The notes: generated by a model not told the origin, from the letters alone. 64,000 nucleotides of DNA from an uncultured Flavobacteriaceae bacterium (GCA_947500525.1 CANMSH010000005.1:1-64000); one strand, 5' to 3'; positions 36,917 through 45,975 are shown, counted from the stretch's first letter. Translations and numbers: made by a program.

Positions 36917-37423
36917 ATGAAAAAAATTGTTTTACTATTGGTTTTATCATTTATCGCAATCGAGGTTAAGAGCCAAGAATTTAAAGTATTTAAGGCTACA
37001 GAGTTCTCTATTAATCATCCAGAAGATTGGACACCTGATACTTCTGGACAAATGAATACAAGTCTCCTGCTTTTCTCTAAACCAGAACAAAACGATACGT
37101 TTAGAGAAAATGTGAATGTAATGATTCAAGATTTGACTGGTATGAATCTCAATTTAAAGAAATACACCGAATTATCTTTAGAGCAAATTAAATCAATTAA
37201 AGACAGTAAAATATTTGAAAGTACCGAACTTAAAAGAGATGGAGAAACCTATCACCAACTTGTATGGAAAGGTTTTGTTTCGGGAAAGAAACTAAAATTT
37301 AAACAGTTGTATTTCATAAAAAATAACAAAGCCTTTTTGGTAACCTTAACTTGTGAAGAAAAGGCATATGACGACTATGTCAAAACCGGAACATTAATTT
37401 TAAACAGTTTTATATTGAATTAG
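36917..37423 (+). CDS. Secreted PsbP/DcrB-like protein
   Basis: A 168-residue exported protein with signal MKKIVLLLVLSFIAIEVKSQ. The mature part begins FKVFKATEFSINHPEDWTPD, then VNVMIQDL and LKFKQLYFIKNNKAFLVTLT, a pattern shared by the PsbP/DcrB-like fold (DUF1795). Probably periplasmic. Function unknown. It sits inside the kynurenine operon, 13 bases after the ALDH and one base before the SDR gene, yet no role in tryptophan breakdown is known for it. Confidence 0.7.
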   Translation: MKKIVLLLVLSFIAIEVKSQEFKVFKATEFSINHPEDWTPDTSGQMNTSLLLFSKPEQNDTFRENVNVMIQDLTGMNLNLKKYTELSLEQIKSIKDSKIFESTELKRDGETYHQLVWKGFVSGKKLKFKQLYFIKNNKAFLVTLTCEEKAYDDYVKTGTLILNSFILN

Positions 37424-37424
37424 T

Positions 37425-38210
37425 ATGAATTTAGATTTAACTAAAAAAAATGCCTTAGTATGCGGCAGTACTCAAGGAATTGGCAAAGCTTCTGCCATTG
37501 CCTTAGCCGAACTTGGAGCTAATGTCACACTCGTAGCACGAAATGAAGATAAGTTGAAGGAAGTTGTCACCGAATTACCTAACAAATATCAAAATCACAG
37601 CTATATAGTTGCTGATTTTAGCGACCCTGAAGAATTGGGAAAAAAAGTGGCTAATCATCTTCAAACAGTTGGCACCTATCATATCTTGGTTAATAATACA
37701 GGAGGTCCAGCGGGAGGTGCCGTTTATTCAGCCGATTTGCTTGATTTTGAAAAAGCCTTTACACAGCATTTAAAATGTAATCACACACTTGTTCAAACGA
37801 TTGTTCCTGCAATGAAGCAAGCAGATTTTGGACGTATTATAAATATTATATCGACCTCTGTAAAGCAACCATTGGATGGTCTTGGGGTCTCAAATACAAT
37901 TCGAGGTGCCGTTGCAAATTGGAGTAAAACATTGGCTAATGAATTGGCAGAATTTGGTATTACAGTAAATAATGTTTTACCAGGAGCAACTTCTACTGAA
38001 AGACTTACAGAAATAATTAAAGACAAAGCAGCAAAAAGTGGTAAAACTGCCGAGGATATTTCTCGAGCCATGAAAAACAGTATTCCTGCAAAACGTTTTG
38101 CTCAACCAGGCGAAATTGCAAATGCAGTAGCGTTTTTGGCCAGTGAAGCAGCTGCATATATTAACGGAATAAACGTACCTGTTGACGGAGGCCGAACAAA
38201 AAGTTTGTAA
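37425..38210 (+). CDS. SDR-family oxidoreductase with atypical active site
   Basis: A 261-residue short-chain dehydrogenase-like protein. The NAD(P) loop GSTQGIGKASAIALAELGA and the NNTGGP segment are present, with a C-terminal INGINVPVDGG. The catalytic Ser is present in IISTSV, but where Tyr-x-x-x-Lys should stand the sequence is SNTIR (Ser156, Arg160). This matches a FabG-like subgroup known for lacking the canonical tetrad. It may bind cofactor without normal SDR chemistry or use other residues. Third non-obvious member of the kynurenine operon; substrate unknown. Confidence 0.85.
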   Translation: MNLDLTKKNALVCGSTQGIGKASAIALAELGANVTLVARNEDKLKEVVTELPNKYQNHSYIVADFSDPEELGKKVANHLQTVGTYHILVNNTGGPAGGAVYSADLLDFEKAFTQHLKCNHTLVQTIVPAMKQADFGRIINIISTSVKQPLDGLGVSNTIRGAVANWSKTLANELAEFGITVNNVLPGATSTERLTEIIKDKAAKSGKTAEDISRAMKNSIPAKRFAQPGEIANAVAFLASEAAAYINGINVPVDGGRTKSL

Positions 38211-38300
38211 CTTTAAGGCAAAACAATCTCGATTATTTTGTGATCGGTTATTGATTAAATCGATTAAAACCTACTAATTAAATTAAGATAACAGAAAAAC

Positions 38301-38834
38301 ATGAGTAAATTAGTTTCTCCCTTAAATTTTAAGGCATGGATTGAAGAAAATAGACATTTGTTAAAACCTCCAGTTGGTAATAAATGTGTTTGGAAAGATG
38401 GTGACTTTATTGTTATGGTCGTTGGAGGTCCTAATAGTAGAAAGGATTATCATTATAATGAAACACCTGAGTTTTTCTATCAAATAGAAGGTGATATTGT
38501 ATTAAAAATTATTGATAAAGGCACCCCTAAAGATGTTCACATTAAAGAAGGGGATATTTATTTGCTACCACCAAAGGTGCCGCATTCACCGCAACGAGGT
38601 GCAAATACGGTTGGGTTGGTTATAGAATATAAACGCCCGAAAGGCATGAGAGACGCATTGCTTTGGTTTTGTGAGAATTGTGTGACAAAATTGTACGAAG
38701 AAGATTTTACGATAAAGAATATAGAAACCGATATGCCTAAGATCTTTGATAATTATTATAGCGATCAGCAGAAACGTACCTGCCCGAATTGCGATGCAAT
38801 AATGCAACCACCCCAAAAAGTAAAAATAGATTAA
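38301..38834 (+). CDS. nbaC: 3-hydroxyanthranilate 3,4-dioxygenase
   Basis: A 177-residue cupin dioxygenase that opens 3-hydroxyanthranilate to 2-amino-3-carboxymuconate semialdehyde. Iron ligands are in DYHYNETPEFFYQIEGD (His, Glu) and PPKVPHSPQRG (His). The C-terminal second metal site of bacterial enzymes is complete: WFCENC and TCPNC. 90 bases separate it from the SDR, and it directly abuts the ACMS decarboxylase gene. Confidence 0.97.
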   Translation: MSKLVSPLNFKAWIEENRHLLKPPVGNKCVWKDGDFIVMVVGGPNSRKDYHYNETPEFFYQIEGDIVLKIIDKGTPKDVHIKEGDIYLLPPKVPHSPQRGANTVGLVIEYKRPKGMRDALLWFCENCVTKLYEEDFTIKNIETDMPKIFDNYYSDQQKRTCPNCDAIMQPPQKVKID

Positions 38835-39917
38835 ATGAAACGTAAACTTCGTATTAACGGTCACTCCCATTTACTGCCTTATCCTGAAGAAATTCCTCAA
38901 TTTATGAAGGATAAAGGTATATTTTGGGTAGACAGCGATCGAAAGTTTATGTTACAAAAAGACTGGAGAAGACCAGTTACAGATTCAAGTTTCTTTCTAG
39001 ATGAAAAATTAGAATGGATGGAAAGATTCAAGATTGATCATGCTGTAGTCTTAAATCTTTCCCAATTATATGGGAATGGCTTACGGGTAGAAGAAATGAA
39101 ACAAGCCCTTCGATTTCAAAATGACTTTAATGCAAAAGTACAACACGATAATCCAAGTAAATTCTCATGCGGTTTCGTAGTGCATCCAGGATTTGTTAAA
39201 GGAGCTTGTTGGGAAATTGAAAGATGTGTCGAGCAGCTAAACATGAGATTGCTCTGTTTACCAACGCATTATATGGATACTATTGGCACGTGGCGCTGTA
39301 TTTTTGATGAAGAAAATGAACCTATTTTTCAATTGGCTAATAAATATAACCTAGCGGTTGAAATTCACCCATACGATGGAGAAAAATTCATTAAGCTAGA
39401 AAATACCTCTTGGCGATTTCATTTAATTTGGATGCTGGCTCAATGCGCTGATGCGTATCACTTTTTAACGTTAAATGGTTATGCCGATAAGTACCCGAAT
39501 ATGCGAACTTGTTTTGCACATGGTGGACAATTGGCCCAGATGAATTTAGGAAGACGTATCCAAGGCTTTGATGGTAGACCCGATCTTTTTGAAGGTAAAA
39601 CACACCCTCGTAAAGCCGTTGGTCATAAAAATATATTTTTTGATACATTAGTACATGATACTGGTTCGTTAAAATTGTTGGTAGAAAACCAAGGGGTCAA
39701 TCAGGTATTAGTAGGATTAGATGATCCATATCCATTAGGAGAAATGGAGAGCGAAAAACAATCTTCGTACCCAGGAAAAATATTAGATTTAGCTATGGAA
39801 CGTGAGATTATTAATCAAGAACAATGTGACGCTATGTGGCAAGACAATGTATTGCAGTGGTTATATGGTGAAGATAAACTCGGTAAGCAAACCTTGATAG
39901 ATAAAATCACAAAGTAA
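38835..39917 (+). CDS. 2-amino-3-carboxymuconate-6-semialdehyde decarboxylase (ACMSD)
   Basis: A 360-residue amidohydrolase-fold decarboxylase. Zinc ligands: HSH in NGHSHLLPYPEEI, HPGF and EIHPYDGE, the FAHGGQLAQM His, and the Asp of VLVGLDDPYPLGEME. It decarboxylates the product of the dioxygenase encoded just before it, which keeps carbon away from quinolinate and on the path to 2-aminomuconate. Somewhat longer than the usual ~335 residues. Last gene of the operon; convergent with a lipoprotein gene. Confidence 0.94.
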   Translation: MKRKLRINGHSHLLPYPEEIPQFMKDKGIFWVDSDRKFMLQKDWRRPVTDSSFFLDEKLEWMERFKIDHAVVLNLSQLYGNGLRVEEMKQALRFQNDFNAKVQHDNPSKFSCGFVVHPGFVKGACWEIERCVEQLNMRLLCLPTHYMDTIGTWRCIFDEENEPIFQLANKYNLAVEIHPYDGEKFIKLENTSWRFHLIWMLAQCADAYHFLTLNGYADKYPNMRTCFAHGGQLAQMNLGRRIQGFDGRPDLFEGKTHPRKAVGHKNIFFDTLVHDTGSLKLLVENQGVNQVLVGLDDPYPLGEMESEKQSSYPGKILDLAMEREIINQEQCDAMWQDNVLQWLYGEDKLGKQTLIDKITK

Positions 39918-39943
39918 TCAATAAGGTTTACTGCACTTTATAC

Positions 39944-40525
39944 TTATTCTACGGTAAACCTGTAGATACCTTCCTCGTTAGAGTTCGCTATGCTCGTCGT
40001 CATAATTAAAGTCCCCAAACTACTTTGTGTATCAAAAGAAATTATGTGAACACCATTCTTAGTTATTGCCGTTTTTAGAGCATAATTTCCAACCTCGGTA
40101 AGTTTTATACCTATTTTACTTGAAAAATTAGCATTCACAGGGTTATATGGTGATATCACATTGAAAAATGAAACTTGGTCTTGGATCAATAGTGTCCCTT
40201 CAACTTCCTGGCCATCAGTGATAAAATACGGCATTTCCTCTCCATTAGACCCTATTTTACTAATTTCTAATTCGTATATCAGATCAGACTGATCGTTAAA
40301 CATATAATCCCTTAAATTAATTGTTTGTCCTCCTTTAGTGATTTGTTGATTTGAAATAGTTGTAGTAATGAACATATAGTCTCCTTGAGAAAATGAAGTT
40401 TCACTATTTTCAATTTCTATTAAATTTAAGTTTTCAACAACCTCATCAGGTGTATACTCTTCATCACATTGAAAAGCAGACAACAAACAAACTAAACCGA
40501 AATAAAAGACTATTTTTTTTCTCAT
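39944..40525 (-). CDS. Lipoprotein of unknown function
   Basis: A 193-residue protein started at the ATG of 40525 (MRKKIVFYFGLVCLLSAFQC), which gives a lipoprotein signal with Cys20 followed by DEE. An open frame upstream of this start lacks any signal and is less likely. The mature part is rich in Asn, Ser and Thr, with alternating beta-like segments (GDYMFITTTISN, GNYALKTAITKN) and an 'EGIYRFTVE' end. No family recognised. It lies downstream of hpd on the same strand (83-bp gap) but need not be functionally linked. Confidence 0.65.
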   Translation of the reverse strand: MRKKIVFYFGLVCLLSAFQCDEEYTPDEVVENLNLIEIENSETSFSQGDYMFITTTISNQQITKGGQTINLRDYMFNDQSDLIYELEISKIGSNGEEMPYFITDGQEVEGTLLIQDQVSFFNVISPYNPVNANFSSKIGIKLTEVGNYALKTAITKNGVHIISFDTQSSLGTLIMTTSIANSNEEGIYRFTVE

Positions 40526-40608
40526 GTATAAGAGATGTGAAATTAGTATAAGGTTGCGTTGAAAGCAACGCAAACCTTATGCTATCTTCCCTACTTTCTT
40601 TATAATAC

Positions 40609-41769
40609 TTATAAAGTTCCTCGGTTTGCCTGTTCTCTTTCAATGGCCTCAAACAACGCCTTGAAATTACCAACTCCAAATGACTGTGCTCCTTTTCGTT
40701 GTATCACTTCAAAAAACATGGTTGGTCGATCTACAATGGTTTTTGTAAATATTTGTAATAGATACCCTTCTTCATCTCTATCGATCAAAATACCATGTTT
40801 CTTAAGTACCTCAACATCTTCATCAATTGCACCAACACGATCTAATAGATCATCATAATATTCTCCTGGAACATATAAAAACTCTACACCACGTTCTCTC
40901 ATTGCAGACACTGTTGCAACAATATCATCGGTAGCAACCGCAATATGTTGTACGCCCGGTCCATTATAAAAGTCGAGATATTCTTCTATTTGAGATTTTT
41001 TCTTTCCTTCCGCGGGTTCATTGATTGGAAATTTAATTCTACCATTTCCATTCGACATAACTTTACTCATCAAGGCCGTAAAATCGGTAGAAATATCATC
41101 ATCAGTAAAAGAAATAATTTGAGCGAACCCCATAACTCTTGCATAGAATTCACACCATTCTTTCATTTCTCCCCATCCAACGTTTCCAACCATATGATCT
41201 ATAAACTTTAGTCCTACTGGTGCTGGATTGTAATGTGATTCCCATTTTTTATAGCCCGGTAAAAATAAACCTCTATAGTTTTTTCGTTCCACGAAGATAT
41301 GAACCGTCTCACCATACGTATAAATACCTGAACGAATTACAAAACCATTGTCATCTTCTTCTTTTACAGGTTCTAAATAAGGTTTTGCTCCTCTTTTGGT
41401 AGTTTCTTCAAAAGCTTTCGTTGCATCTTCTACCCATAGAGCAACAACTTTTACGCCATCCCCATGTTCAACTATATGCTCATTGATAGCACCATCATTG
41501 GTCAATGGTGTAGTCAAAACCAATCGTATTTTATCTTGCTTTAATACATATGAAACTCTGTCTTTAATGCCTGTTTCAAGACCAGCATATGCTTCAGACT
41601 GAAATCCAAAAGCCGTTTTATAAAAATGCGCTGATTGTTTTGCATTCCCTACATATAATTCTACATAATCTGTTCCTAACAGTGGTAAAAAATCCTCGGC
41701 ATCATCAAATATTTTTTTTAACCCGTATTCTGTATTTTGTAAATCTTTTAAATTTTTAATTCCTGCCAT
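40609..41769 (-). CDS. hpd: 4-hydroxyphenylpyruvate dioxygenase
   Basis: A 386-residue two-domain glyoxalase-fold enzyme that turns 4-hydroxyphenylpyruvate into homogentisate. Start chosen at MAGIKNLKDLQNTEYGL, 11 bases after the hmgA stop; a longer in-frame start would overlap hmgA. Fe(II) ligands: His in KFIDHMVGNV, His in GVQHIAVATDD, Glu in TMFFEVIQRKG. Product is the substrate of the hmgA product encoded directly upstream. Confidence 0.97.
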   Translation of the reverse strand: MAGIKNLKDLQNTEYGLKKIFDDAEDFLPLLGTDYVELYVGNAKQSAHFYKTAFGFQSEAYAGLETGIKDRVSYVLKQDKIRLVLTTPLTNDGAINEHIVEHGDGVKVVALWVEDATKAFEETTKRGAKPYLEPVKEEDDNGFVIRSGIYTYGETVHIFVERKNYRGLFLPGYKKWESHYNPAPVGLKFIDHMVGNVGWGEMKEWCEFYARVMGFAQIISFTDDDISTDFTALMSKVMSNGNGRIKFPINEPAEGKKKSQIEEYLDFYNGPGVQHIAVATDDIVATVSAMRERGVEFLYVPGEYYDDLLDRVGAIDEDVEVLKKHGILIDRDEEGYLLQIFTKTIVDRPTMFFEVIQRKGAQSFGVGNFKALFEAIEREQANRGTL

Positions 41770-41780
41770 AATCTTTCCTT

Positions 41781-42947
41781 TTAATGATTTTCTTCTAGCC
41801 AAGAGGTGTGATAATCTCCAGTATCAATTTTTAATGCTTCTTCGGTAACCTGCAGTGGTTTGAATGTGTCGACCATTACCGCCAGTTCTGCCGTCTCTGT
41901 TTGTCCAATGCTTCTTTCCATTGCTCCTGGATGTGGCCCATGAGGAATACCTGCTGGGTGCAAGGTCACTTGACCCAAACCGATATTATTTCTACTCATA
42001 AAATCACCATCAACATAGTACAATACTTCGTCTGAATCAATATTACTATGATTATAAGGTGCGGGTATTGACTGAGGGTGATAATCATATAACCTAGGCA
42101 CAAACGAACATATTACAAATGCACTTGTCTCAAATGTTTGATGCACTGGAGGTGGTTGATGTACCCTTCCTGTTATAGGCTCAAAATCATGAATTGAAAA
42201 TTTATAGGGATAATTATACCCATCCCAACCTACAACACTAAAAGGATGATAAGCATAAACATATTCGTGAATCATGTCTTGCTTTTTAACTTTGAGTATA
42301 AAATCACCTTTATCGGTAAAAGTTTCCAATTCGCTTGGCGGATGCATATCGCGTTCGCAATATGGCGAATGTTCTAAATGTTGTCCGAACCAGTTACGGT
42401 AGCGTTTAGGTGTATATACGGGGTGTTTAGATTCTACAATAAACAAACGATTATCTTCAGTGTCAAAATCTATTTGATAAATCATTCCTCTTGGAATCAC
42501 TAAGTAATCACCATACTCAAAATCGATGTTTCCTAAAAATGTTCGAAGTTTTCCGGTTCCTTTATGAATAAAAATAACCTCATCAGAGTCGGTATTTTTA
42601 TAAAAATATGTTCGTAATGATTCTTTTGGCGCAGCTAGTGCTATATAACAATCATTATTTGCTAATATTATTTTTCTACTCTCTAAAAAGTCGCTTGTCG
42701 CTGGTACATCAAAACCTCTAAGACTCAAGGCTTTCATATTCTTCGCAACTGCAATTTTAGGAGATACATCATAAGATTTCAGCACTTCCTTCACTTGCGT
42801 GGGGCGATGTGTATGGTATAATAAGGAAGACATTCCATCAAAACCAATGGTTCCAAACAGCTCTTCATAATAAAATTGACCTTCTGGGCTTTTAAAAATA
42901 GTATGTCTTTTGGGTGGTATATTACCTAATTTATGATATCTAGGCAT
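41781..42947 (-). CDS. hmgA: Homogentisate 1,2-dioxygenase
   Basis: A 388-residue enzyme opening homogentisate to maleylacetoacetate in tyrosine and phenylalanine breakdown. Family blocks: GTGKLRTFLGNIDFEYGDYLVIPRGM (around residue 150), FGQHLEHSPYCERD, and the iron-site segment NHSNIDSDEVLYYVDGDF with HPAGIPHGPHPGAMERS. It is the first gene of the hmgA-hpd pair. No maleylacetoacetate isomerase or fumarylacetoacetase is in the window, so the rest of the path is elsewhere. Confidence 0.97.
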   Translation of the reverse strand: MPRYHKLGNIPPKRHTIFKSPEGQFYYEELFGTIGFDGMSSLLYHTHRPTQVKEVLKSYDVSPKIAVAKNMKALSLRGFDVPATSDFLESRKIILANNDCYIALAAPKESLRTYFYKNTDSDEVIFIHKGTGKLRTFLGNIDFEYGDYLVIPRGMIYQIDFDTEDNRLFIVESKHPVYTPKRYRNWFGQHLEHSPYCERDMHPPSELETFTDKGDFILKVKKQDMIHEYVYAYHPFSVVGWDGYNYPYKFSIHDFEPITGRVHQPPPVHQTFETSAFVICSFVPRLYDYHPQSIPAPYNHSNIDSDEVLYYVDGDFMSRNNIGLGQVTLHPAGIPHGPHPGAMERSIGQTETAELAVMVDTFKPLQVTEEALKIDTGDYHTSWLEENH

Positions 42948-43146
42948 AATTTAATGTATTAATGATTTTAATAAATAACGCAACAATGGTACAAAGACGA
43001 TTGATACATTCTAACATTTCTCAATTGATACATTAATCAATTCATTCAGGATTTCTTTTCATCAAGAATTTTAGGAATAGTAATAAGTCTTTAAATAAAG
43101 TATCCATTGTTTTTGAAGCTGTGCTCAACCCAAAGATACTCATTTT

Positions 43147-43476
43147 TTAAGATTCAGGAGCCAATTTAATTTCTAAGCCCTCTAGCTCAGGAGTAATAGG
43201 TATTTGACAGCCTAAACGACTATTATCTTCTACATAAAATGCTTCGGCAAGCATCATGTCTTCATCAACACCCATTTCTGGGAGTTCATGGTCTGATAAT
43301 ACATAACATTGACATGAGGCACACATTGCCATACCACCACAAACACCAATTGTACCTTCTGGAGCTAGTTCGTATGAACGTACAATTTCCATCATATTCA
43401 TGGCCATATCTGTTGGAGCAACAATTTCGTGTGTTACGCCTTCTCTATCGGTTATTTTTATGTTTATGTCACTCAT
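43147..43476 (-). CDS. [2Fe-2S] ferredoxin, adrenodoxin-like
   Basis: A 109-residue ferredoxin. The cluster motif CGGMAMCASCQC, with the fourth Cys in RLGCQIP, is typical of adrenodoxin/putidaredoxin types. N-terminal IKITDREGVTHEI. It begins directly after the FNR gene stop with no gap, so it is very likely the redox partner of that enzyme. May serve Fe-S assembly given the next genes upstream. Confidence 0.94.
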   Translation of the reverse strand: MSDINIKITDREGVTHEIVAPTDMAMNMMEIVRSYELAPEGTIGVCGGMAMCASCQCYVLSDHELPEMGVDEDMMLAEAFYVEDNSRLGCQIPITPELEGLEIKLAPES

Positions 43477-44532
43477 TTATTTTATTGCTTTTACTACAGC
43501 TTTCGGTGCTTCTTTTTTCGATCCATCAAAGCCTTCAACACCACCCACAGTAGTATATTTCATTACATATTTTTTATCCGGAAAAATACGTTTGTATGCG
43601 CTCTGACACATCAACGTAGCCTCGTGAAAGCCGCACAAAATTAATTTTAGTTTTCCTGGATAGGTATTCACATCTCCAATGGCATAAATACCTGGTATAT
43701 TTGTCTGATAATCCAATGCGTTATTCACTTTGATTGCATTTTTCTCAATGTCAAGTCCCCAATTGGCTATCGGTCCTAATTTTGGTGATAATCCGAACAA
43801 GGGAATAAAATGATCTGTTTCTAGCGTATAAGGTTCTTTATCTTTCTCATTCACCTGCACACCAGTTACATTTGTATTACCAATAATTTCGGTAACCTCA
43901 GCTGGAGTAATTAATCTAATTTTTCCTTTGTTTTTTAACTCTTGAACTTTTTCTACAGAATCTAATGCCCCTCTAAATTCATTGCGTCTATGAATAAGAG
44001 TTACATCCGACGCTACATTCGTCAAAAATATCGCCCAATCTAATGCTGAATCTCCACCTCCCGCGATAATCACCTTCTTATTTCTGTAGATCTCAGGTTC
44101 TCGAATCATATATTCAACCCCATTATCTTCGAATTGAGTAATGGTCGGTATAGGTGGTTTTCTTGGCTCAAAACTTCCAAGTCCACCTGCAATAGCGACT
44201 ATTGGCGCGTGGTGTTTCGTTCCTTTATTTGTGGTCACAATAAATGTTTCGTCTTCTAATTTCTCAATAGTTTCTGCACGCTCACCTAAGGTAAATCCTG
44301 GTTCAAAAGGTTTTATTTGTTCCATCAAATTGTCCACTAAATCGCCAGCCAAAATTTCTGGAAATGCAGGGATATCATAAATTGGTTTTTTGGGATAAAT
44401 TTCAGAACATTGTCCTCCTGCCTGAGGCAATGCATCAATTAAATGGCACTTTAATTTTAATAAACCCGCTTCAAACACGGTAAAAAGTCCTGTAGGTCCA
44501 GCACCTATAATGAGTATATCTGTTTCAATCAT
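43477..44532 (-). CDS. Ferredoxin-NADP+ reductase, thioredoxin-reductase type
   Basis: A 351-residue FAD/NADPH flavoprotein. FAD motif IIGAGPTGLFTVFEAGL at residue 6, then LPQAGGQCSEIYPKKPIYDIPAFPEI, NADPH motif IIAGGGDSALDW, and AIGDVNTYPGKLKLIL near the end. It lacks the CxxC of thioredoxin reductases, which marks the FNR type. Passes electrons between NADPH and the ferredoxin encoded directly after it. A -7 box lies 19 bases before its start. Confidence 0.94.
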   Translation of the reverse strand: MIETDILIIGAGPTGLFTVFEAGLLKLKCHLIDALPQAGGQCSEIYPKKPIYDIPAFPEILAGDLVDNLMEQIKPFEPGFTLGERAETIEKLEDETFIVTTNKGTKHHAPIVAIAGGLGSFEPRKPPIPTITQFEDNGVEYMIREPEIYRNKKVIIAGGGDSALDWAIFLTNVASDVTLIHRRNEFRGALDSVEKVQELKNKGKIRLITPAEVTEIIGNTNVTGVQVNEKDKEPYTLETDHFIPLFGLSPKLGPIANWGLDIEKNAIKVNNALDYQTNIPGIYAIGDVNTYPGKLKLILCGFHEATLMCQSAYKRIFPDKKYVMKYTTVGGVEGFDGSKKEAPKAVVKAIK

Positions 44533-44551
44533 TTAGTAAAAAATACGACTA

Positions 44552-44559
44552 CAAATGTA
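44552..44559 (-). promoter_or_regulatory. -7 box of the FNR-ferredoxin pair
   Basis: On the minus strand this reads TACATTTG, matching TAnnTTTG, 19 bases before the ATG at 44532. No -33 TTG at standard spacing. Confidence 0.4.
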
Positions 44560-44595
44560 ATCTACATATCTTATTTAAAATAGTAGTCAATTAAA

Positions 44596-44835
44596 TTACT
44601 CTACATTAATAACTTCTTGAATTTGAGGAGCATACTTTTTAATCGTTGCTTCCACACCGTTTTTTAATGTCATTTGATTTACAGAACAGCTAATACAAGC
44701 TCCTTCTAATTGAACTTTAACCACATCATTATCAATCGAAACTAGCGAAATATTTCCGCCATCTGCTTCTAAAAAAGGTCTAATCTCTGTTAAAGCCTTT
44801 TCTACATTTGATTTTAACTCTTTTACGCTCATCAT
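44596..44835 (-). CDS. NifU C-terminal-domain Fe-S scaffold protein
   Basis: A 79-residue single-domain Nfu. IRPFLEADGGNISLVSIDNDVVKVQLEGAC is the family core and the cluster motif is CISC (C-x-x-C). It would carry or hand over an Fe-S cluster as a dimer. It starts right after the Mrp-like gene stop, so the two form an operon. The start may be the first or second Met (44835 or 44832). Confidence 0.93.
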   Translation of the reverse strand: MMSVKELKSNVEKALTEIRPFLEADGGNISLVSIDNDVVKVQLEGACISCSVNQMTLKNGVEATIKKYAPQIQEVINVE

Positions 44836-45975
44836 TTAATTTTTTACAGCACTACAACCCGCCATTGTAGTTATTTTAACAACCTCTGTAGGAGGTAAAT
44901 CTTTATTACGTTTCACCAATTCAGAAACCATATTTTTGGTAATCTCAGTAAAGGCATCTTCTAAAGGAGTATTCGTTTGCAATGCTACCGGATGTCCATA
45001 ATCTCCGCTTTCGCGAATACTTTGTACTAAAGGTATTTCTCCTAGAAAAGCCGTCTTAATATCGGTACTTAAATTCTTAGCTCCATCTTTTCCAAAGATA
45101 TAGTATTTATTTTCGGGCAGCTCTTCTGGTGTAAAATAACTCATATTTTCTATTAAGCCTAATACCGGAACTTGAATATTCTTTTGTTCAAACATAGCGA
45201 CTCCTTTTTTCGCATCTGCTAGTGCTATCGTTTGAGGAGTACTCACAATTACTGCGCCAGTTATTGGTACCGCCTGAACTATTGATAAATGAATATCTCC
45301 AGTACCTGGAGGCAAATCAATTAATAAAAAATCGAGCTCTCCCCAATCAGCATCAAAAATCATTTGATTCAGCGCTTTAGAGGCCATTGCCCCTCTCCAA
45401 ATAACTGCTTGATTAGGTTGTGTAAAAAAGCCGAGTGATAGCAATTTCACCCCGTAACTTTCAATAGGTTTCATTTTAGAACGACCATCTATAGTAACTG
45501 CTGTAGGCTTCGCTTCAGCCACATCAAACATTATGGGCATTGACGGACCATAAACATCTGCATCTAATATCCCTACTTTAAAACCCATCTTAGCTAAAGT
45601 AATTGCCAAATTGGCCGTAATAGTCGACTTACCAACTCCTCCCTTACCAGATGCGACGGCGATAATATTTTGAATACCCTCAATTTTTTGCCCCTTTATT
45701 GGAGCCTGTTCTGTTTTCTTAGGCGCTGCCGTGACAACAACATTCACTTTTACCTGAGCTTTTTGATTTACATGGGTATGAATAGCTTTCATTATTTCAA
45801 CTTCAACCTTCTTCTTAGCCTGTAAGGTAGGGTTCGAAATTGTAACATCTACAATAACTTCTTCTCCGAAAGTAACAATGTTCTTCACTGATCCACTCTC
45901 AATTAGACTTTTCCCTTCTCCAGGAGCGGTAATTGTATCTAAACACTTATATATTTCTTGCTTATCTAACTTCAT
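44836..45975 (-). CDS. mrp: Mrp/NBP35-family P-loop ATPase, without the CxxC motif
   Basis: A 379-residue protein. An N-terminal MIP18/DUF59 domain (residues 1 to about 90) precedes the ATPase, which has the deviant Walker A VASGKGGVGKSTITANLAITLAK, DADVYGPSMP and DWGELDFLLIDLPPGTGD. Family members carry Fe-S clusters between two CxxC motifs. Here the corresponding stretch is ENMSYFTPEELPENKYYIFG with no Cys; only Cys11 and one near the C-terminus (MAGCSAVKN) remain. It may work with the Nfu protein encoded next. A -7 box is 22 bases upstream. Confidence 0.94.
   Translation of the reverse strand: MKLDKQEIYKCLDTITAPGEGKSLIESGSVKNIVTFGEEVIVDVTISNPTLQAKKKVEVEIMKAIHTHVNQKAQVKVNVVVTAAPKKTEQAPIKGQKIEGIQNIIAVASGKGGVGKSTITANLAITLAKMGFKVGILDADVYGPSMPIMFDVAEAKPTAVTIDGRSKMKPIESYGVKLLSLGFFTQPNQAVIWRGAMASKALNQMIFDADWGELDFLLIDLPPGTGDIHLSIVQAVPITGAVIVSTPQTIALADAKKGVAMFEQKNIQVPVLGLIENMSYFTPEELPENKYYIFGKDGAKNLSTDIKTAFLGEIPLVQSIRESGDYGHPVALQTNTPLEDAFTEITKNMVSELVKRNKDLPPTEVVKITTMAGCSAVKN

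Noticed and set aside
39919-39970. GGTTTAC and GTAAACC inverted repeat between the ACMSD gene and the convergent lipoprotein gene
   Set aside because: Only 7 bp with a loop of over 20 bases and no T tract, partly inside coding sequence; too weak to call a terminator.
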